Shown here one piece after another: positions 1 to 8,819 of a stretch of DNA of 64,000 bases. The position numbers and the translations under genes are program-made. Below the pieces are notes generated by a model. That model saw only the letters and a list, made by a program, of their open reading frames with translations. It made no database searches and was not told where the DNA came from. The stretch spans positions 4,991 to 68,990 of the forward strand of contig JAHEJW010000014.1 in assembly GCA_024638655.1 (NCBI GenBank), in the 5' to 3' direction. The stretch is from a bacterium (GTDB lineage: Bacteria; Actinomycetota; Acidimicrobiia; Spongiisociales; ZC4RG35). Within the stretch, counting starts at the first letter, position 1, and each line of letters starts with the position of its first letter.

Positions 1-70
1 TCGTCTGCTCCTGTTCGACCGTTATCGCCCGGTTGACGTACGGCAAGGTCTCAAATCGACATCCCGCCGA

Positions 71-841
71 TCACTTCGGGGGCATCCGCGCCGCCGCATC
101 GAGACGTATGACGTCACCGTTGAGCATGGGGTTTTCGACGATCGCCTGCACCAAATGGCCGAAGTCCTCAGGAGTCCCAAGACGCTGAGGGAAGACATGG
201 AGCTTCGCCAGCGAGTCCTTCAGCTCCTGAGGCGCCCCAGAGAGAAGCGGCGTGTCCATGATTCCCGGGGCAATGGTCATGACGCGGATGCCCAGGCCTC
301 CGAGGTCGCGGGCCAGGGGCAGTGTCATCCCGACTATCCCTCCCTTCGACGCCGAATAGGCGGCCTGGCCTACTTGGCCCTCGAAAGCGGCTATGGAAGC
401 GACATTGACGATCACCCCTCGCTCGCCATCTGGCCCTGGCTCATTCGTGGCCATCACCCCGGCGACGTTGCGAATCACGTCGAACATCCCAACGAGATTC
501 ACGGCGATGGTGGATTTGAACAGCTCCAAGTCGAAGAGATCCCCGCCACGTGACACGACCCGCTGGGCCGGGGCCACGCCCGCAGCATTGACTAGGACGT
601 CGATGCCACCGAATTCCTCCTTCAGCCCCTCGACTGAAACGGCGACATTCTCCGGATCGGTCACGTCGCACGAGGTGAAACGGGCGCTCTGCCCGAGCTC
701 TGCAGCCGCCTCCTCTCCCCTTTGCTCGTTCACATCGAGAAGGGCCACCATCGCACCCGCAGCCGTCAAACGGCGGGCCGCGCCCAGTCCGAGACCCGAG
801 GCCCCGCCTGTCACCACCACCCGGGAGTCCTTGACATGCAA
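71..841 (-). CDS. SDR-family NAD(P)-dependent oxidoreductase (HSD10/3-hydroxyacyl-CoA dehydrogenase-like)
   Basis: A 256-residue classical short-chain dehydrogenase. The Rossmann glycine motif TGGASGLG lies about 10 residues from the N-terminus, a VNAAG motif (usually NNAG) sits mid-protein, and the catalytic Ser plus YSASK (YxxxK) follow. The pattern resembles 17-beta-HSD10 / 3-hydroxy-2-methylacyl-CoA dehydrogenases, so oxidation of a short hydroxyacyl-CoA is a reasonable guess, but the substrate is not provable here. The start is TTG at 841, chosen because a perfect GGAGG lies 6 nt upstream and the Rossmann fold begins immediately after. The frame stays open far upstream, but that extension would cover murI on the other strand. 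It diverges from murI by only 16 bp, so the two genes probably share a promoter region or have leaderless or overlapping transcripts. Confidence 0.88.
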   Translation of the reverse strand: MHVKDSRVVVTGGASGLGLGAARRLTAAGAMVALLDVNEQRGEEAAAELGQSARFTSCDVTDPENVAVSVEGLKEEFGGIDVLVNAAGVAPAQRVVSRGGDLFDLELFKSTIAVNLVGMFDVIRNVAGVMATNEPGPDGERGVIVNVASIAAFEGQVGQAAYSASKGGIVGMTLPLARDLGGLGIRVMTIAPGIMDTPLLSGAPQELKDSLAKLHVFPQRLGTPEDFGHLVQAIVENPMLNGDVIRLDAAARMPPK

Positions 842-857
842 TTTGCACCTCCGTCTA

Positions 858-1691
858 ATGACCGACCAGCGTGACATCGACAATATCGACAAGCTGGCAG
901 CCAACCCCAACGGACCTGGGATGATCGGTGTCTTCGACTCGGGATTGGGAGGGCTCTCCGTGCTGATCGAGCTGAGAAAGGCTCTACCGAACGCGGACAT
1001 GACATATGTGGCCGATCGCGCCAGGGCGCCGTACGGATCGCGCTCGCTCGACGAGGTTCGGGCGATTTCTCGGGACATTGTCCACTGGATGGCCGATCGG
1101 GCGATCTCGACCGTGGTGCTGGCATGCAACACCGCATCGGCGGCGGCTCTTGAGACGCTGAGAGAAGAGAACCGAGATTTGGCGTTCGTTGGGATGGAGC
1201 CGGCGGTCAAACCTGCTGCGGAGTCAACCCGATCAGGAGTCATCGGTGTCTTGGCAACGCGAGCGACATTCCAGGGTCGTCTATTCCAATCTTTGGTCAG
1301 TCGTCACGCCGGAGCCACCACGGTCCTATCCCGCGCCTGCCCACGGTGGGTCGAGTTGGTGGAACGAGGGCTTGTCGACGGCCCTCTCGTCGAGGAGGCC
1401 GTCCGGCGCGAAGTCGAACCTCTGCTCACCGCTGGGGCAGACCTCCTGGTCGTCGGTTGCACGCACTTCTCGTTCCTCATCCCGGCGATTCGAGAAGTCG
1501 CCGGTGAAGGCGTCCGGATCATCGATCCCGCTCCTGCGGTTGCGGCCCAGACCGTCAGGGTGGCGACGGGAGAGCAGGGCTCGGGGACCCTCGTTTTGGC
1601 CGCTTCGGGCGATCTCGCCGAGTTCGCTTCGTTGGCCGATTCGATCGCAGGGATCAAAACCGTCGCGCCCGTCCTACCCTTCCCCGGGTGA
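858..1691 (+). CDS. murI: Glutamate racemase
   Basis: Converts L-glutamate to D-glutamate for peptidoglycan. FDSGLGG near the N-terminus carries the conserved Asp, CNTAS the first catalytic cysteine and GCTHF the second, in the family order. With the ATG at 858 the product is 277 residues; an in-frame ATG at 921 would begin MIGVFDSG and give 257 residues, close to the minimal family length. Neither start has a strong ribosome site, so the start is uncertain. The frame is open further upstream only because it runs antisense through the neighbouring SDR gene. The stop overlaps the menF GTG start (GTGA), so the two are probably translated from one mRNA. Confidence 0.93.
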   Translation: MTDQRDIDNIDKLAANPNGPGMIGVFDSGLGGLSVLIELRKALPNADMTYVADRARAPYGSRSLDEVRAISRDIVHWMADRAISTVVLACNTASAAALETLREENRDLAFVGMEPAVKPAAESTRSGVIGVLATRATFQGRLFQSLVSRHAGATTVLSRACPRWVELVERGLVDGPLVEEAVRREVEPLLTAGADLLVVGCTHFSFLIPAIREVAGEGVRIIDPAPAVAAQTVRVATGEQGSGTLVLAASGDLAEFASLADSIAGIKTVAPVLPFPG

Positions 1692-2722
1692 GCATGCCTC
1701 AAGCCCCTCTCATCTGGGCGCACCAAGGCCGCGCCATGGTGGGTGAAGGTCGGATGCGCGAATTCGATCCGGGGACGGGGCCCGACAGATATGAGAAGGC
1801 TCTGGTCGCTCTGCGCGAGAGCGGGATGCCGGTGGGGTATGCCTCGTTCACCTTCGACCCTGACCTCGAGGGCTCGGTCTTACTGGTCCCAGAGAGGATC
1901 GTCGAGGTCGATACGGACAGCCTCACCTCGCTAGCCGGGCCCATGCCCGATGGGAGGCTCGTGGCGGACGGGTCGGATCGGTGGATGGAAGGGATGCGAA
2001 TGGCCCTCGGACACCTCGAGGCCGGCATCCTCGCGAAGGTGGTTCTCTCCCGTCAGGTGAATGCATCCTTCGAGGAAGCCGTCCCCGTCCGCGACGTCGT
2101 CAAACGGCTCCATCTCGACCAGCCAACCTGTTATACGTTCGCAGTCGCCGGGCTCGTCGGTGCGAGCCCCGAGCTCCTGGTTTCACTCCGCCACGGTTTC
2201 GTGCGGTCCCTCGCCCTCGCGGGAACCGCCATCCAAGCCGAAGACCTCACCTCACCGAAGATCGAGCGCGAGCACAGGTATACGGCGTCCTCGGTCGAAT
2301 CCGCACTCAACGATCACGTGAGCGAGCTCGAGGTGAACCGCCCGGGGGTGGTGAGCTTCGGTGAGATAAAGCATCTGGCCTCGCGTTTCGAGGGTCGCGC
2401 ACTGGCAGGTACTTCGGTGCTCTCCGTTCTGGCCTCCTTACATCCCACCGCAGCAGTCGCAGGGACTCCGACCGGGCCCGCGATGGAGCTCATCAGGCAA
2501 GTAGAGCCGTCGGGTCGGGGTCGCTATGCCGGGCCGGTCGGCTGGTTCAACACCGAGGGCGAAGGCGAGTTCGCAATCGCCCTCAGATGCGGTCTCATCG
2601 ACGGACCCCTGGTCACCTTGTACGCAGGTGGTGGCATCGTTGTCGGGTCTGACCCAGAATCGGAGTTCGAGGAGACCGAGCTCAAGCTCCGGCCCATGCG
2701 CCGGGCGCTAGGACTGGGCTGA
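1688..2722 (+). CDS. menF: Isochorismate synthase, menaquinone pathway
   Basis: A chorismate-binding-family enzyme of 344 residues. The C-terminal half carries the family landmarks: GTA around residue 178, a run containing KIEREH, the HPTAAVAGTP stretch, a GRYAGPVGW motif and a GGGIVVGS motif near the end. These suit isochorismate synthase rather than anthranilate synthase, and menD and menC lie immediately downstream on the opposite strand, which supports a role in menaquinone synthesis. Start GTG 1688 overlaps the murI stop; ATG 1694 is an alternative two codons in. The 3' end overlaps the convergent menD end by 15 bp, leaving no room for a separate terminator. Confidence 0.9.
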   Translation: MSMPQAPLIWAHQGRAMVGEGRMREFDPGTGPDRYEKALVALRESGMPVGYASFTFDPDLEGSVLLVPERIVEVDTDSLTSLAGPMPDGRLVADGSDRWMEGMRMALGHLEAGILAKVVLSRQVNASFEEAVPVRDVVKRLHLDQPTCYTFAVAGLVGASPELLVSLRHGFVRSLALAGTAIQAEDLTSPKIEREHRYTASSVESALNDHVSELEVNRPGVVSFGEIKHLASRFEGRALAGTSVLSVLASLHPTAAVAGTPTGPAMELIRQVEPSGRGRYAGPVGWFNTEGEGEFAIALRCGLIDGPLVTLYAGGGIVVGSDPESEFEETELKLRPMRRALGLG

Positions 2723-4402
2723 GCGGGCCGTCTCGGCGCCGATCTGATCCAGTGCCCGCCGGCAGGCCACATCGCTCTGCCGATCGACGGGAACTCTGAG
2801 GAGTGTGGTTCCTCCTCGCTCGAGACCGACCAGGATCAAATCCGATAGACCCGACAGCTCGACCGTCTCGGCGTAGGCCAGCTCGTGGAACTCGGCCAGC
2901 CGATAGAGGGCCCGCTTGGGTGGCGTGATGAATAGGCGTTCGAAAGCAGGTGCGTGACGAGCCTGGGGCAGAGAATCGAACAACCCTCCACCTTTGTTGT
3001 CAGCGACCACGATGACCAGATCCTCCTCATCCGAGGCGAGGAATCCGTTGGAGTCATGGAGGAGGGAGAGATCACCGCTCAGTGCAACAGTTTTTGATCG
3101 GGCTGATGCGACCCCGAGTGCGGTCGACACGAACCCGTCGATGCCGGAGGCTCCGCGGTTTCCGATAACGGTGCCCGTTCGAGTCAGCTGGGCGTCTACA
3201 TCTCTGATGGGCAACGAGGAGGCTACGACGAGTGTCTCCCAACTGCTCGCATCGAGAGCGGCCGCGATGCCCGCACCGGTGGGCTCCCTGAGACCGGCCA
3301 AATAAGTCGATGTCGCTTCCCGCACGGCCTGGTCGGTCTGTATCCACGTTTGGGCCCATTCTCCCTCGGTGACATCGGGGACCAGGCTTGTGAGTAGGGA
3401 TACCGGATCGGCATGAATGACGGCCGTGGCGTTGAGAGCGGGATCGATATTGCGCCCCGCTGAGTCAACCCTGAACCGATAGCGAGCCTCGGCGATCAAA
3501 TCCTCGAGGCGGTGGCTCGGGCCTACCCGACCGACCACGAGCACGACCTCGGGGCTCAGAGCCGGTAACACCCCGCCCGCAAGGGCGAAGTGATAGGCCG
3601 AGAGCGAACCACGCCCTCGCAGACCCGAAAGCGCCGTGCCGAGCACCGGCCAGCCCACCGAGTCTGCTGTGCTCACAAGCGCGTCACGGTCATAGACGCC
3701 ATCGCCTGCAATCACGAGCCCTCGTTCGGAGAAAGGAAGCTCCAGACCGGGAGAGGGAGCCTCGGGGACTACGCGGGACAGCCACGGCTGCCCGTCTGGT
3801 CGGCCATCGGTTGGGTGGGTGAAGGGCGGCGACTGCGATCGCCCATCATCTGAGACCGGCACAGTCGGCTCTCGAAAGGCGACGTTCAGGTGCACCGCCC
3901 CGGCCCTCCCACTCCGCCCAAGTGCCTCAACCACGGCTCGGGACGCCGTCGAACGCCAGCTTTCGTTGTCGTCGTCGTCGACGGTTGGAGCCTCGATGGT
4001 GGCGTTGAAGCGAACGTACGAGCCAAAGAGCCCTTCTTGCTCGATTGTCTGGTTTGCCCCGACACCTCGTAGCTCCCGGGGCCGGTCCGCCGAGATGACC
4101 ACGAGGGGTGTCATCGACATGCCGGCCTCCACGACCGCTGGCCAGAAGTTCGCAGCCGCCGTGCCCGACGTCGAGATGACCGCAGCTGGCGCACCGGTGG
4201 CCTTGGCCCGGCCGAGTGCCCGAAAGGCCGCAGAACGCTCATCGATGACGATCTGCACCGATACGACCTCGCTGCGATGCGCGGCGAGCGCGAGGGCTCC
4301 GGACCTCGACCCGGGCGAGACGACCACGAAGCCGACTCCATTGCGGGCCAGCTCGTCGATCAGAACAACCGCCAGAGCGGTACTGGGGTTCGGCTGGATC
4401 AC
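2708..4402 (-). CDS. menD: 2-succinyl-5-enolpyruvyl-6-hydroxy-3-cyclohexene-1-carboxylate synthase
   Basis: A ThDP-dependent enzyme of 564 residues that joins isochorismate and 2-oxoglutarate in menaquinone synthesis. Visible features are the N-terminal VSPGSRSGAL motif, STSGTAAANF with ISADRP (pyrimidine domain), and a C-terminal ThDP region with GDLSLLHDSNGF followed by an acidic metal-binding stretch and NKGGG. The GTG start at 4402 overlaps the menC stop (GTGA) with AGAGG 7 nt upstream; a longer reading to 4471 would run into menC. It is the last gene of the leftward manC-cytochrome c-menC-menD operon. Confidence 0.94.
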   Translation of the reverse strand: MIQPNPSTALAVVLIDELARNGVGFVVVSPGSRSGALALAAHRSEVVSVQIVIDERSAAFRALGRAKATGAPAAVISTSGTAAANFWPAVVEAGMSMTPLVVISADRPRELRGVGANQTIEQEGLFGSYVRFNATIEAPTVDDDDNESWRSTASRAVVEALGRSGRAGAVHLNVAFREPTVPVSDDGRSQSPPFTHPTDGRPDGQPWLSRVVPEAPSPGLELPFSERGLVIAGDGVYDRDALVSTADSVGWPVLGTALSGLRGRGSLSAYHFALAGGVLPALSPEVVLVVGRVGPSHRLEDLIAEARYRFRVDSAGRNIDPALNATAVIHADPVSLLTSLVPDVTEGEWAQTWIQTDQAVREATSTYLAGLREPTGAGIAAALDASSWETLVVASSLPIRDVDAQLTRTGTVIGNRGASGIDGFVSTALGVASARSKTVALSGDLSLLHDSNGFLASDEEDLVIVVADNKGGGLFDSLPQARHAPAFERLFITPPKRALYRLAEFHELAYAETVELSGLSDLILVGLERGGTTLLRVPVDRQSDVACRRALDQIGAETARSAQS

Positions 4403-5355
4403 GTCAACACCTCTGCCGCGGCTCTCAGCCTGCGCAACATCTCTGCAGCCACGTCTCTCTCCGGCCGCCACCTCTCCAAAAGGAGCGGGTCGGGCTCAGG
4501 TCGTCTGACCTCCAGAGTCCCGTCGTACGGGATGAGTGGGTCGAGGGTCGGGTCACCTTCGATCAGCGCGACCGTTCCGAGCCCACACGCATACGGCAAT
4601 TCATCGAGCAGAGACGCAGCCAGCAACCCGGCATACATACCTACGGACGTCTCGAGAGCGGAGGAGATGACCACCGGGACCGATGATCGCGATGCCAGCT
4701 CGAGGACCCTGGAAATGCCGCCCATTGGCTGAACCTTCAGTATCAGCACGTCGGCAGCGCCCTCTTCCAGAACCCTCAGCGGCTCCGGGCTCTGCCGCAC
4801 AACCTCGTCGGCTGCGATGGGAACGCTTGTGCGTCTGCGCAGCTCCGCCATCTCGGCAACTGTCGCAACCGGCTGTTCGACATACTCCAGATCGAACCTG
4901 TCGAGGGACTCGAGTCTCGACACCGCGGTGTCGACGTCCCAGGAGGCATTGACATCCACCCTTATCCGACCCTCGGGACCAAGGACCTCCCGAACAGCGG
5001 CGATGCGGGCTTCGTCGGTCTCAGAATCGTCTCCCGGATCTCCGATCTTCACCTTCGCGGTAACGGAACCCGATTCGGCAGCCAACGCCCTGGCAGTGAC
5101 AGGATCGACAGCCGGGATGGTGACATTCACCGGGATTCGCGTTCGAGTCGGCTCAGGTAGATCACCACAAGCGAGCTCGAGCGCGGCCGCCAGCCACCGC
5201 GTCGTGACCTTTGGTGGGTAGTCGGGAAAAGGCGAGAACTCCCCCCAACCAGTCGGCCCGTGTATGAGGACCGCCTCTCTGTGATCCACGCGTCGGAACC
5301 GATGTCTCATCGGGATCCTCACGGGAAAGAGATCCAACGACTCCAATCGGGTCAT
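4399..5355 (-). CDS. menC: o-Succinylbenzoate synthase
   Basis: A 318-residue enolase-superfamily enzyme that dehydrates SHCHC to o-succinylbenzoate. The barrel motifs are present in order: KVKIGD (catalytic Lys), RVDVNASWD (first metal Asp), EYVEQP (Glu), AADE (Asp/Glu) and a late ILKVQP lysine. The start ATG overlaps the stop of the upstream cytochrome gene (ATGA), and its own stop overlaps menD, so it is a middle gene of a translationally coupled operon. Adjacent menD and nearby menF make the assignment firm against other muconate-lactonising-type enzymes. Confidence 0.93.
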   Translation of the reverse strand: MTRLESLDLFPVRIPMRHRFRRVDHREAVLIHGPTGWGEFSPFPDYPPKVTTRWLAAALELACGDLPEPTRTRIPVNVTIPAVDPVTARALAAESGSVTAKVKIGDPGDDSETDEARIAAVREVLGPEGRIRVDVNASWDVDTAVSRLESLDRFDLEYVEQPVATVAEMAELRRRTSVPIAADEVVRQSPEPLRVLEEGAADVLILKVQPMGGISRVLELASRSSVPVVISSALETSVGMYAGLLAASLLDELPYACGLGTVALIEGDPTLDPLIPYDGTLEVRRPEPDPLLLERWRPERDVAAEMLRRLRAAAEVLT

Positions 5356-5708
5356 CTCTGTTGCTCCTCACGCAGATAGCCCACCAAGCGATCCACCTGC
5401 TCGGAGTCCAATGAGCTCGAGAAGGACGGCATACTGCCCCTCCCCCGGAGAATGGCCAGCTCGATGAACTCATCTGGCTGTCTGGCCGAGCTGGATCCGG
5501 GCCCGAGGTCGGGGCCCAGACCACCGGTCAGATCTTCGGCGTGGCAGTTGGCGCAGAGCAGCTGATAGATCTCTTGGCCGGTCTCATCGTCACCAGGCCG
5601 GCCGACCGAACAGGCTGCCAGGACGACCACGAGGCATAGGACGACAACCGCTTTCAGCAGGTTGCCGCCGCCTTCGATGGCCCCCGGCTCAGCGGGTGCC
5701 CTCATCAT
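5352..5708 (-). CDS. Small lipoprotein c-type cytochrome
   Basis: A 118-residue exported protein. After a hydrophobic stretch (residues about 17-33) comes a lipobox LAAC, predicting a lipid anchor on the outer face of the membrane. One haem-binding CANCH motif lies near residue 52, and a distal GSMPSF methionine probably serves as the second axial ligand. This is a class I cytochrome c (cytochrome c551/552-like) that could shuttle electrons in a menaquinone-linked chain; the partner is unknown. The start ATG at 5708 lies inside the 3' end of manC (20-bp overlap); ATG 5705 is equally possible. The N-terminus ahead of the hydrophobic core is longer than usual and lacks a strong ribosome site. 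Confidence 0.85.
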   Translation of the reverse strand: MMRAPAEPGAIEGGGNLLKAVVVLCLVVVLAACSVGRPGDDETGQEIYQLLCANCHAEDLTGGLGPDLGPGSSSARQPDEFIELAILRGRGSMPSFSSSLDSEQVDRLVGYLREEQQR

Positions 5709-6723
5709 CGATCAGCCCCTTCACGTCCTGGGAGCGGCTACGGGGCAAGACCAGCACTGCCTCCGGCGTCTCCACGACAACAACATCTTCCAGACCCACC
5801 ACGGCCACACGACGGGATCCCGCCAGGATCAGAGAGCCAGAGACATCACTCGCCAAAACATCCCCCGAGATGGCGTTGTCGTGTTCGTCCTTGTCGGATA
5901 CTGCCCAAAGCGCCTGGAAAGAGCCGACGTCGTCCCAGCCGACATCGATGGGGATCACAAGTGCGGCCCGTGTCTTCTCCATGACGGCGTGGTCGAGGGA
6001 GATCTTCTCAACACCGGCGAAGTCCTCGCCGAGTCGGAGTAGATCGCCATCGGGCTCAGTGAGCGACGATCTGACCCCGGTCAGGATCTCGGGGGCCAGC
6101 CGGGCCGCCTCCTCGATGAGCAGACCCGCGGGAACCACGAAGATCCCGGAGTTCCAGAGGTGCCTGCCGTCGTTGGCGAGAATCACCGCTTCGTCGGGTG
6201 ATGGCTTCTCCTTGAAACGGCTGACCCGGTATGCGCTGTCGACGGGTTCGCCCCGTTCGATGTAGCCATAGCCCGTCTCGGCTCTGCTCGGCAATACGCC
6301 AAAAGTGAGGATGTTTCCCCGCGCAGCTATCTCCGCGGCTTGACGAACCCGAGTGCGAAACGCCTCTTCGTCAGCTATCAGATGGTCCGAAGGCAAGATG
6401 ACCAACACGTCGTCGGGCGAGGACGCCAACGCCGCCGCCATCGCAGCCGGAGCTGTGTTGCGCCCGTCGGGCTCGACGATGATCAACTCAGGCTGCACCC
6501 CGACTCGGACAGCAGCATTTCTGATCAGATTCAGATGGCTCGCACCGGCGATTACGAGAGGCGGGGACGCCTCCGTCATCGATGCAAGCCGGTTCAGCGT
6601 CTGCTCGAAGAGGGTCAGTCCCGAAACGAGAGGGGCGAACTGCTTGGGGAGGTCTGGCGTGGAGACGGGCCAGAGTCTCGTGCCCGAGCCACCGGATAGG
6701 ATCACAGGTCGGATGCTCAGCAC
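5689..6723 (-). CDS. manC: Mannose-1-phosphate guanylyltransferase
   Basis: Makes GDP-mannose from mannose-1-phosphate and GTP. The 344-residue protein has only the nucleotidyltransferase domain plus a short tail, without the isomerase domain of bifunctional ManC/AlgA. The signature GGSGTRLWP is at residues 11-19, with a PKQF motif shortly after, a pyrophosphorylase LPSDH motif and FKEKP. The start is GTG 6723. GDP-mannose is the donor for the mannosylglycerate synthase encoded at 24271-25419, and also for general glycan mannosylation. It overlaps the downstream cytochrome gene and lies 31 bp below the coiled-coil gene. Confidence 0.92.
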   Translation of the reverse strand: MLSIRPVILSGGSGTRLWPVSTPDLPKQFAPLVSGLTLFEQTLNRLASMTEASPPLVIAGASHLNLIRNAAVRVGVQPELIIVEPDGRNTAPAAMAAALASSPDDVLVILPSDHLIADEEAFRTRVRQAAEIAARGNILTFGVLPSRAETGYGYIERGEPVDSAYRVSRFKEKPSPDEAVILANDGRHLWNSGIFVVPAGLLIEEAARLAPEILTGVRSSLTEPDGDLLRLGEDFAGVEKISLDHAVMEKTRAALVIPIDVGWDDVGSFQALWAVSDKDEHDNAISGDVLASDVSGSLILAGSRRVAVVGLEDVVVVETPEAVLVLPRSRSQDVKGLIDDEGTR

Positions 6724-6754
6724 CCTGTGAGGGTACCGCCCCAGGGTAGAAGCC

Positions 6755-8716
6755 TCAGTCTTCGGTCGAGATGGACACGTACCCGCACTCGCGACAGATC
6801 GATCGAGCTATTCCGAGGCCACCCGGGGCCTCGACGAAGTCATGCACGTGCTCGCGCCCACCCCGCCCGAACGCGGCGCGCACCGCTCCCATGATGCCGC
6901 TTTGCCTGCCTGCTCCAGCCAGTGCCGGCTCCGCCTCCGGTGCCGGGGCGAATGCCGTCTCGGGCTCGATATCCGGCTCCGGCTCTGCGGCCCGGGCGAG
7001 CGCCGGATCCGGTTCGATATCCCGCTTCGGCTCGGGTTCGATGTCCCGCTCCTGCTCGATATCCGGCTCGATATCCGGCTCAGTCCCCCGCTTTGCCCCC
7101 GGCCGTCGCCTGCGCTCCGGAGACCGGAGGTGCTTGGGACCGCTCTTTCCGTCTTCCTCGTCATCTCCTTCGTCGGAGAGTGACTCCTCCAACTCGGCGA
7201 GATCGACGAACTTCGAGTCGGCCGGAGCAGACGCCGACACTTCCTCCCTCGGCACCTCGGGCTCGGACGCTTCCTCCACAGGCTCGGGCTCATCAGACGT
7301 CGATGGCTCCTCCTCGCCGGTGGGCTCTTCCCGCAATTCCTCGAGGCTCTCGATCCTCCTCTGCTGCTCTTCGAGCGCCTCCATCTCACGTTGCGCCGCC
7401 TCGACGCGTTCGGACTCTTCTCGCTCTCGGCGGACCCTTTCCTGTTCGAGCTCGGCGAGCTTTGCCCGCAGCTCGACTGCTTGTTCGGCGTCCTCCTTCT
7501 CGCGCTGGCTCATCTCCGCCAGCCTTGCCTGCAGCTCGGATGCCTTCTCGGCGTCCTCTTGCTCGCGCTGGCTCATCTCCGCCAGCCTTGTCTGCAGCTC
7601 GGATGCTCTCTCGGCGTCCTCTCTCTCCCGCTCAGTCATCTCCGCGGTCTTCTTCTCGATATCTACTCGCTCGGCCTCCATCTTCTCCATCGCCTCGCGA
7701 TGGGCTTGCCGTCTCTCCTCCTCGAGGCGCTCGAACTCTTTGCGCTCTCGGTCGAGACGCTGCATCTCCAGACGGAATGCTTCTACGCGGTCCTGCTCGC
7801 GCTTCTCGGCCTCACGATGCAAGTCCTCGAGACGGCTTCTCTCCTCAGCCAGCCGGGCCCGCTCCTCCTCGATCGCCTTACGCTCCGAAGCCAGACTCGC
7901 CGCCTCATCTCTCTCGTCCTCAGTGGCGCGAAGCTGCTCGTCGAGTCGAGCCCGCTCCTCCTCGATCGCCTTACGCTCCGAAGCCAGAGTCGCCGCCTCA
8001 TCGTCGATCTCGTCTCCCGTAGCGCGAAGCTGCTCGTCGAGTCGAGCCTTCTCCGCTCCAATGGCCTCCAACTCAGCAGCAAGGCTGTCTGCCTCATCAC
8101 TGTCCCGGTCAGTCGGTGCGCCAGATTCGGTCTGATCTTCTCTCGGTGGGACCGAGATCAGAGGGATCGACGGCTCGTCTTCGATCGGGTCAAGGGGCGT
8201 CTGACCATCGGCCGGCGGCTCGGGGTCTACCGGCGTCTGCTTGCGCGTTGGGGAGTCCCACACATGGCCCTCGTGTAGATCCTGGCCGGCGCTTCCGATG
8301 CGCGAAGTGCCCGGCAGGGACACACTCTTGGCCTGTATGCCCAGGTTCTCCTCCATCGCCCCTCGGAGCTCGTGAATTCGGGACGTACGAACCCCGTTTC
8401 GGGATCGGGAAACTGCAACCTTCCGCCGTACGATGTTCATGGACTTGAACCTCGCCCAAACCGACGCCATCTCCTCCAGCCCCCGGTAGGCAAAATCGAT
8501 CGGCTCGTCGGCGATGAAGGTGACCTCTTCTCCGTCGAGCTCGACCTCGAACGCTGCAGAGATCAGACGGCGTGCCTGCACGTCGAAAAGAGACCACCTA
8601 CCGAGGGACTCTTCTCCCTCCAGGATCACCTCTGCCTGAGTCCCCTCGATCAGGAAGGTGGCAGGAACCCCCGGGTGGTCTAGATCCGGTATACGTATCT
8701 GTCCGGTGAACTTCAC
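6755..8716 (-). CDS. Large coiled-coil protein with a C-terminal Cys pair, function unknown
   Basis: 653 residues in four parts. Residues 1 to about 120 form a compact domain rich in beta-type residues that I do not recognise. Residues about 210-480 are a charged coiled coil that includes three 21-residue repeats (pattern LAEMSQRExEDAExASELQAR, encoded at about 7461-7649). A following acidic and Pro-rich region carries repeated DIEPEP/DIEPDP units. The last 30 residues hold HDF and CRECG, which could bind zinc. No signal peptide or membrane segment is visible. The start is GTG 8716 with AAGG 7 nt upstream. It heads the manC-menD operon, but nothing shows a functional link. A cytoskeletal or scaffolding role is only a guess from the coiled coil. 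Confidence 0.8.
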   Translation of the reverse strand: MKFTGQIRIPDLDHPGVPATFLIEGTQAEVILEGEESLGRWSLFDVQARRLISAAFEVELDGEEVTFIADEPIDFAYRGLEEMASVWARFKSMNIVRRKVAVSRSRNGVRTSRIHELRGAMEENLGIQAKSVSLPGTSRIGSAGQDLHEGHVWDSPTRKQTPVDPEPPADGQTPLDPIEDEPSIPLISVPPREDQTESGAPTDRDSDEADSLAAELEAIGAEKARLDEQLRATGDEIDDEAATLASERKAIEEERARLDEQLRATEDERDEAASLASERKAIEEERARLAEERSRLEDLHREAEKREQDRVEAFRLEMQRLDRERKEFERLEEERRQAHREAMEKMEAERVDIEKKTAEMTEREREDAERASELQTRLAEMSQREQEDAEKASELQARLAEMSQREKEDAEQAVELRAKLAELEQERVRREREESERVEAAQREMEALEEQQRRIESLEELREEPTGEEEPSTSDEPEPVEEASEPEVPREEVSASAPADSKFVDLAELEESLSDEGDDEEDGKSGPKHLRSPERRRRPGAKRGTEPDIEPDIEQERDIEPEPKRDIEPDPALARAAEPEPDIEPETAFAPAPEAEPALAGAGRQSGIMGAVRAAFGRGGREHVHDFVEAPGGLGIARSICRECGYVSISTED

Positions 8717-8761
8717 CGATCGACCTTCATGTCAGCCACAGACTGCTGCTCTCGTCGGGTC

Positions 8762-8789
8762 ACAATCCCATCGGCAGCCCGATTGTCAA
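8762..8789 (-). promoter_or_regulatory. Candidate sigma-70 promoter for the coiled-coil/manC/men operon
   Basis: Reading leftwards, a perfect TTGACA (8789-8784) is followed after 16 bp by GATTGT (8767-8762). It lies about 45 bp upstream of the GTG start at 8716, in the only sizeable gap before this operon. The -10 match is partial. Confidence 0.45.
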
Positions 8790-8819
8790 GATGTTTGTGC
8801 ACGTCGGGATGTGAGCGCA

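Noticed and set aside
1..70. Left-edge sequence before the SDR stop
   Set aside because: Too short to assign; no clear terminator, start or motif visible.
393..857. N-terminal extension of murI
   Set aside because: The frame only runs antisense through the SDR gene, whose start has a perfect ribosome site.
7461..7649. Regular 63-bp repeats, considered as a CRISPR-like or mobile repeat array
   Set aside because: They are in frame, have no spacers and encode coiled-coil heptads.
6771..8135. A rightward Ser-rich 454-codon frame antisense to the coiled-coil gene
   Set aside because: Its Ser/Arg repeats are just the complement of the Glu/Arg coiled-coil codons; no start signal.
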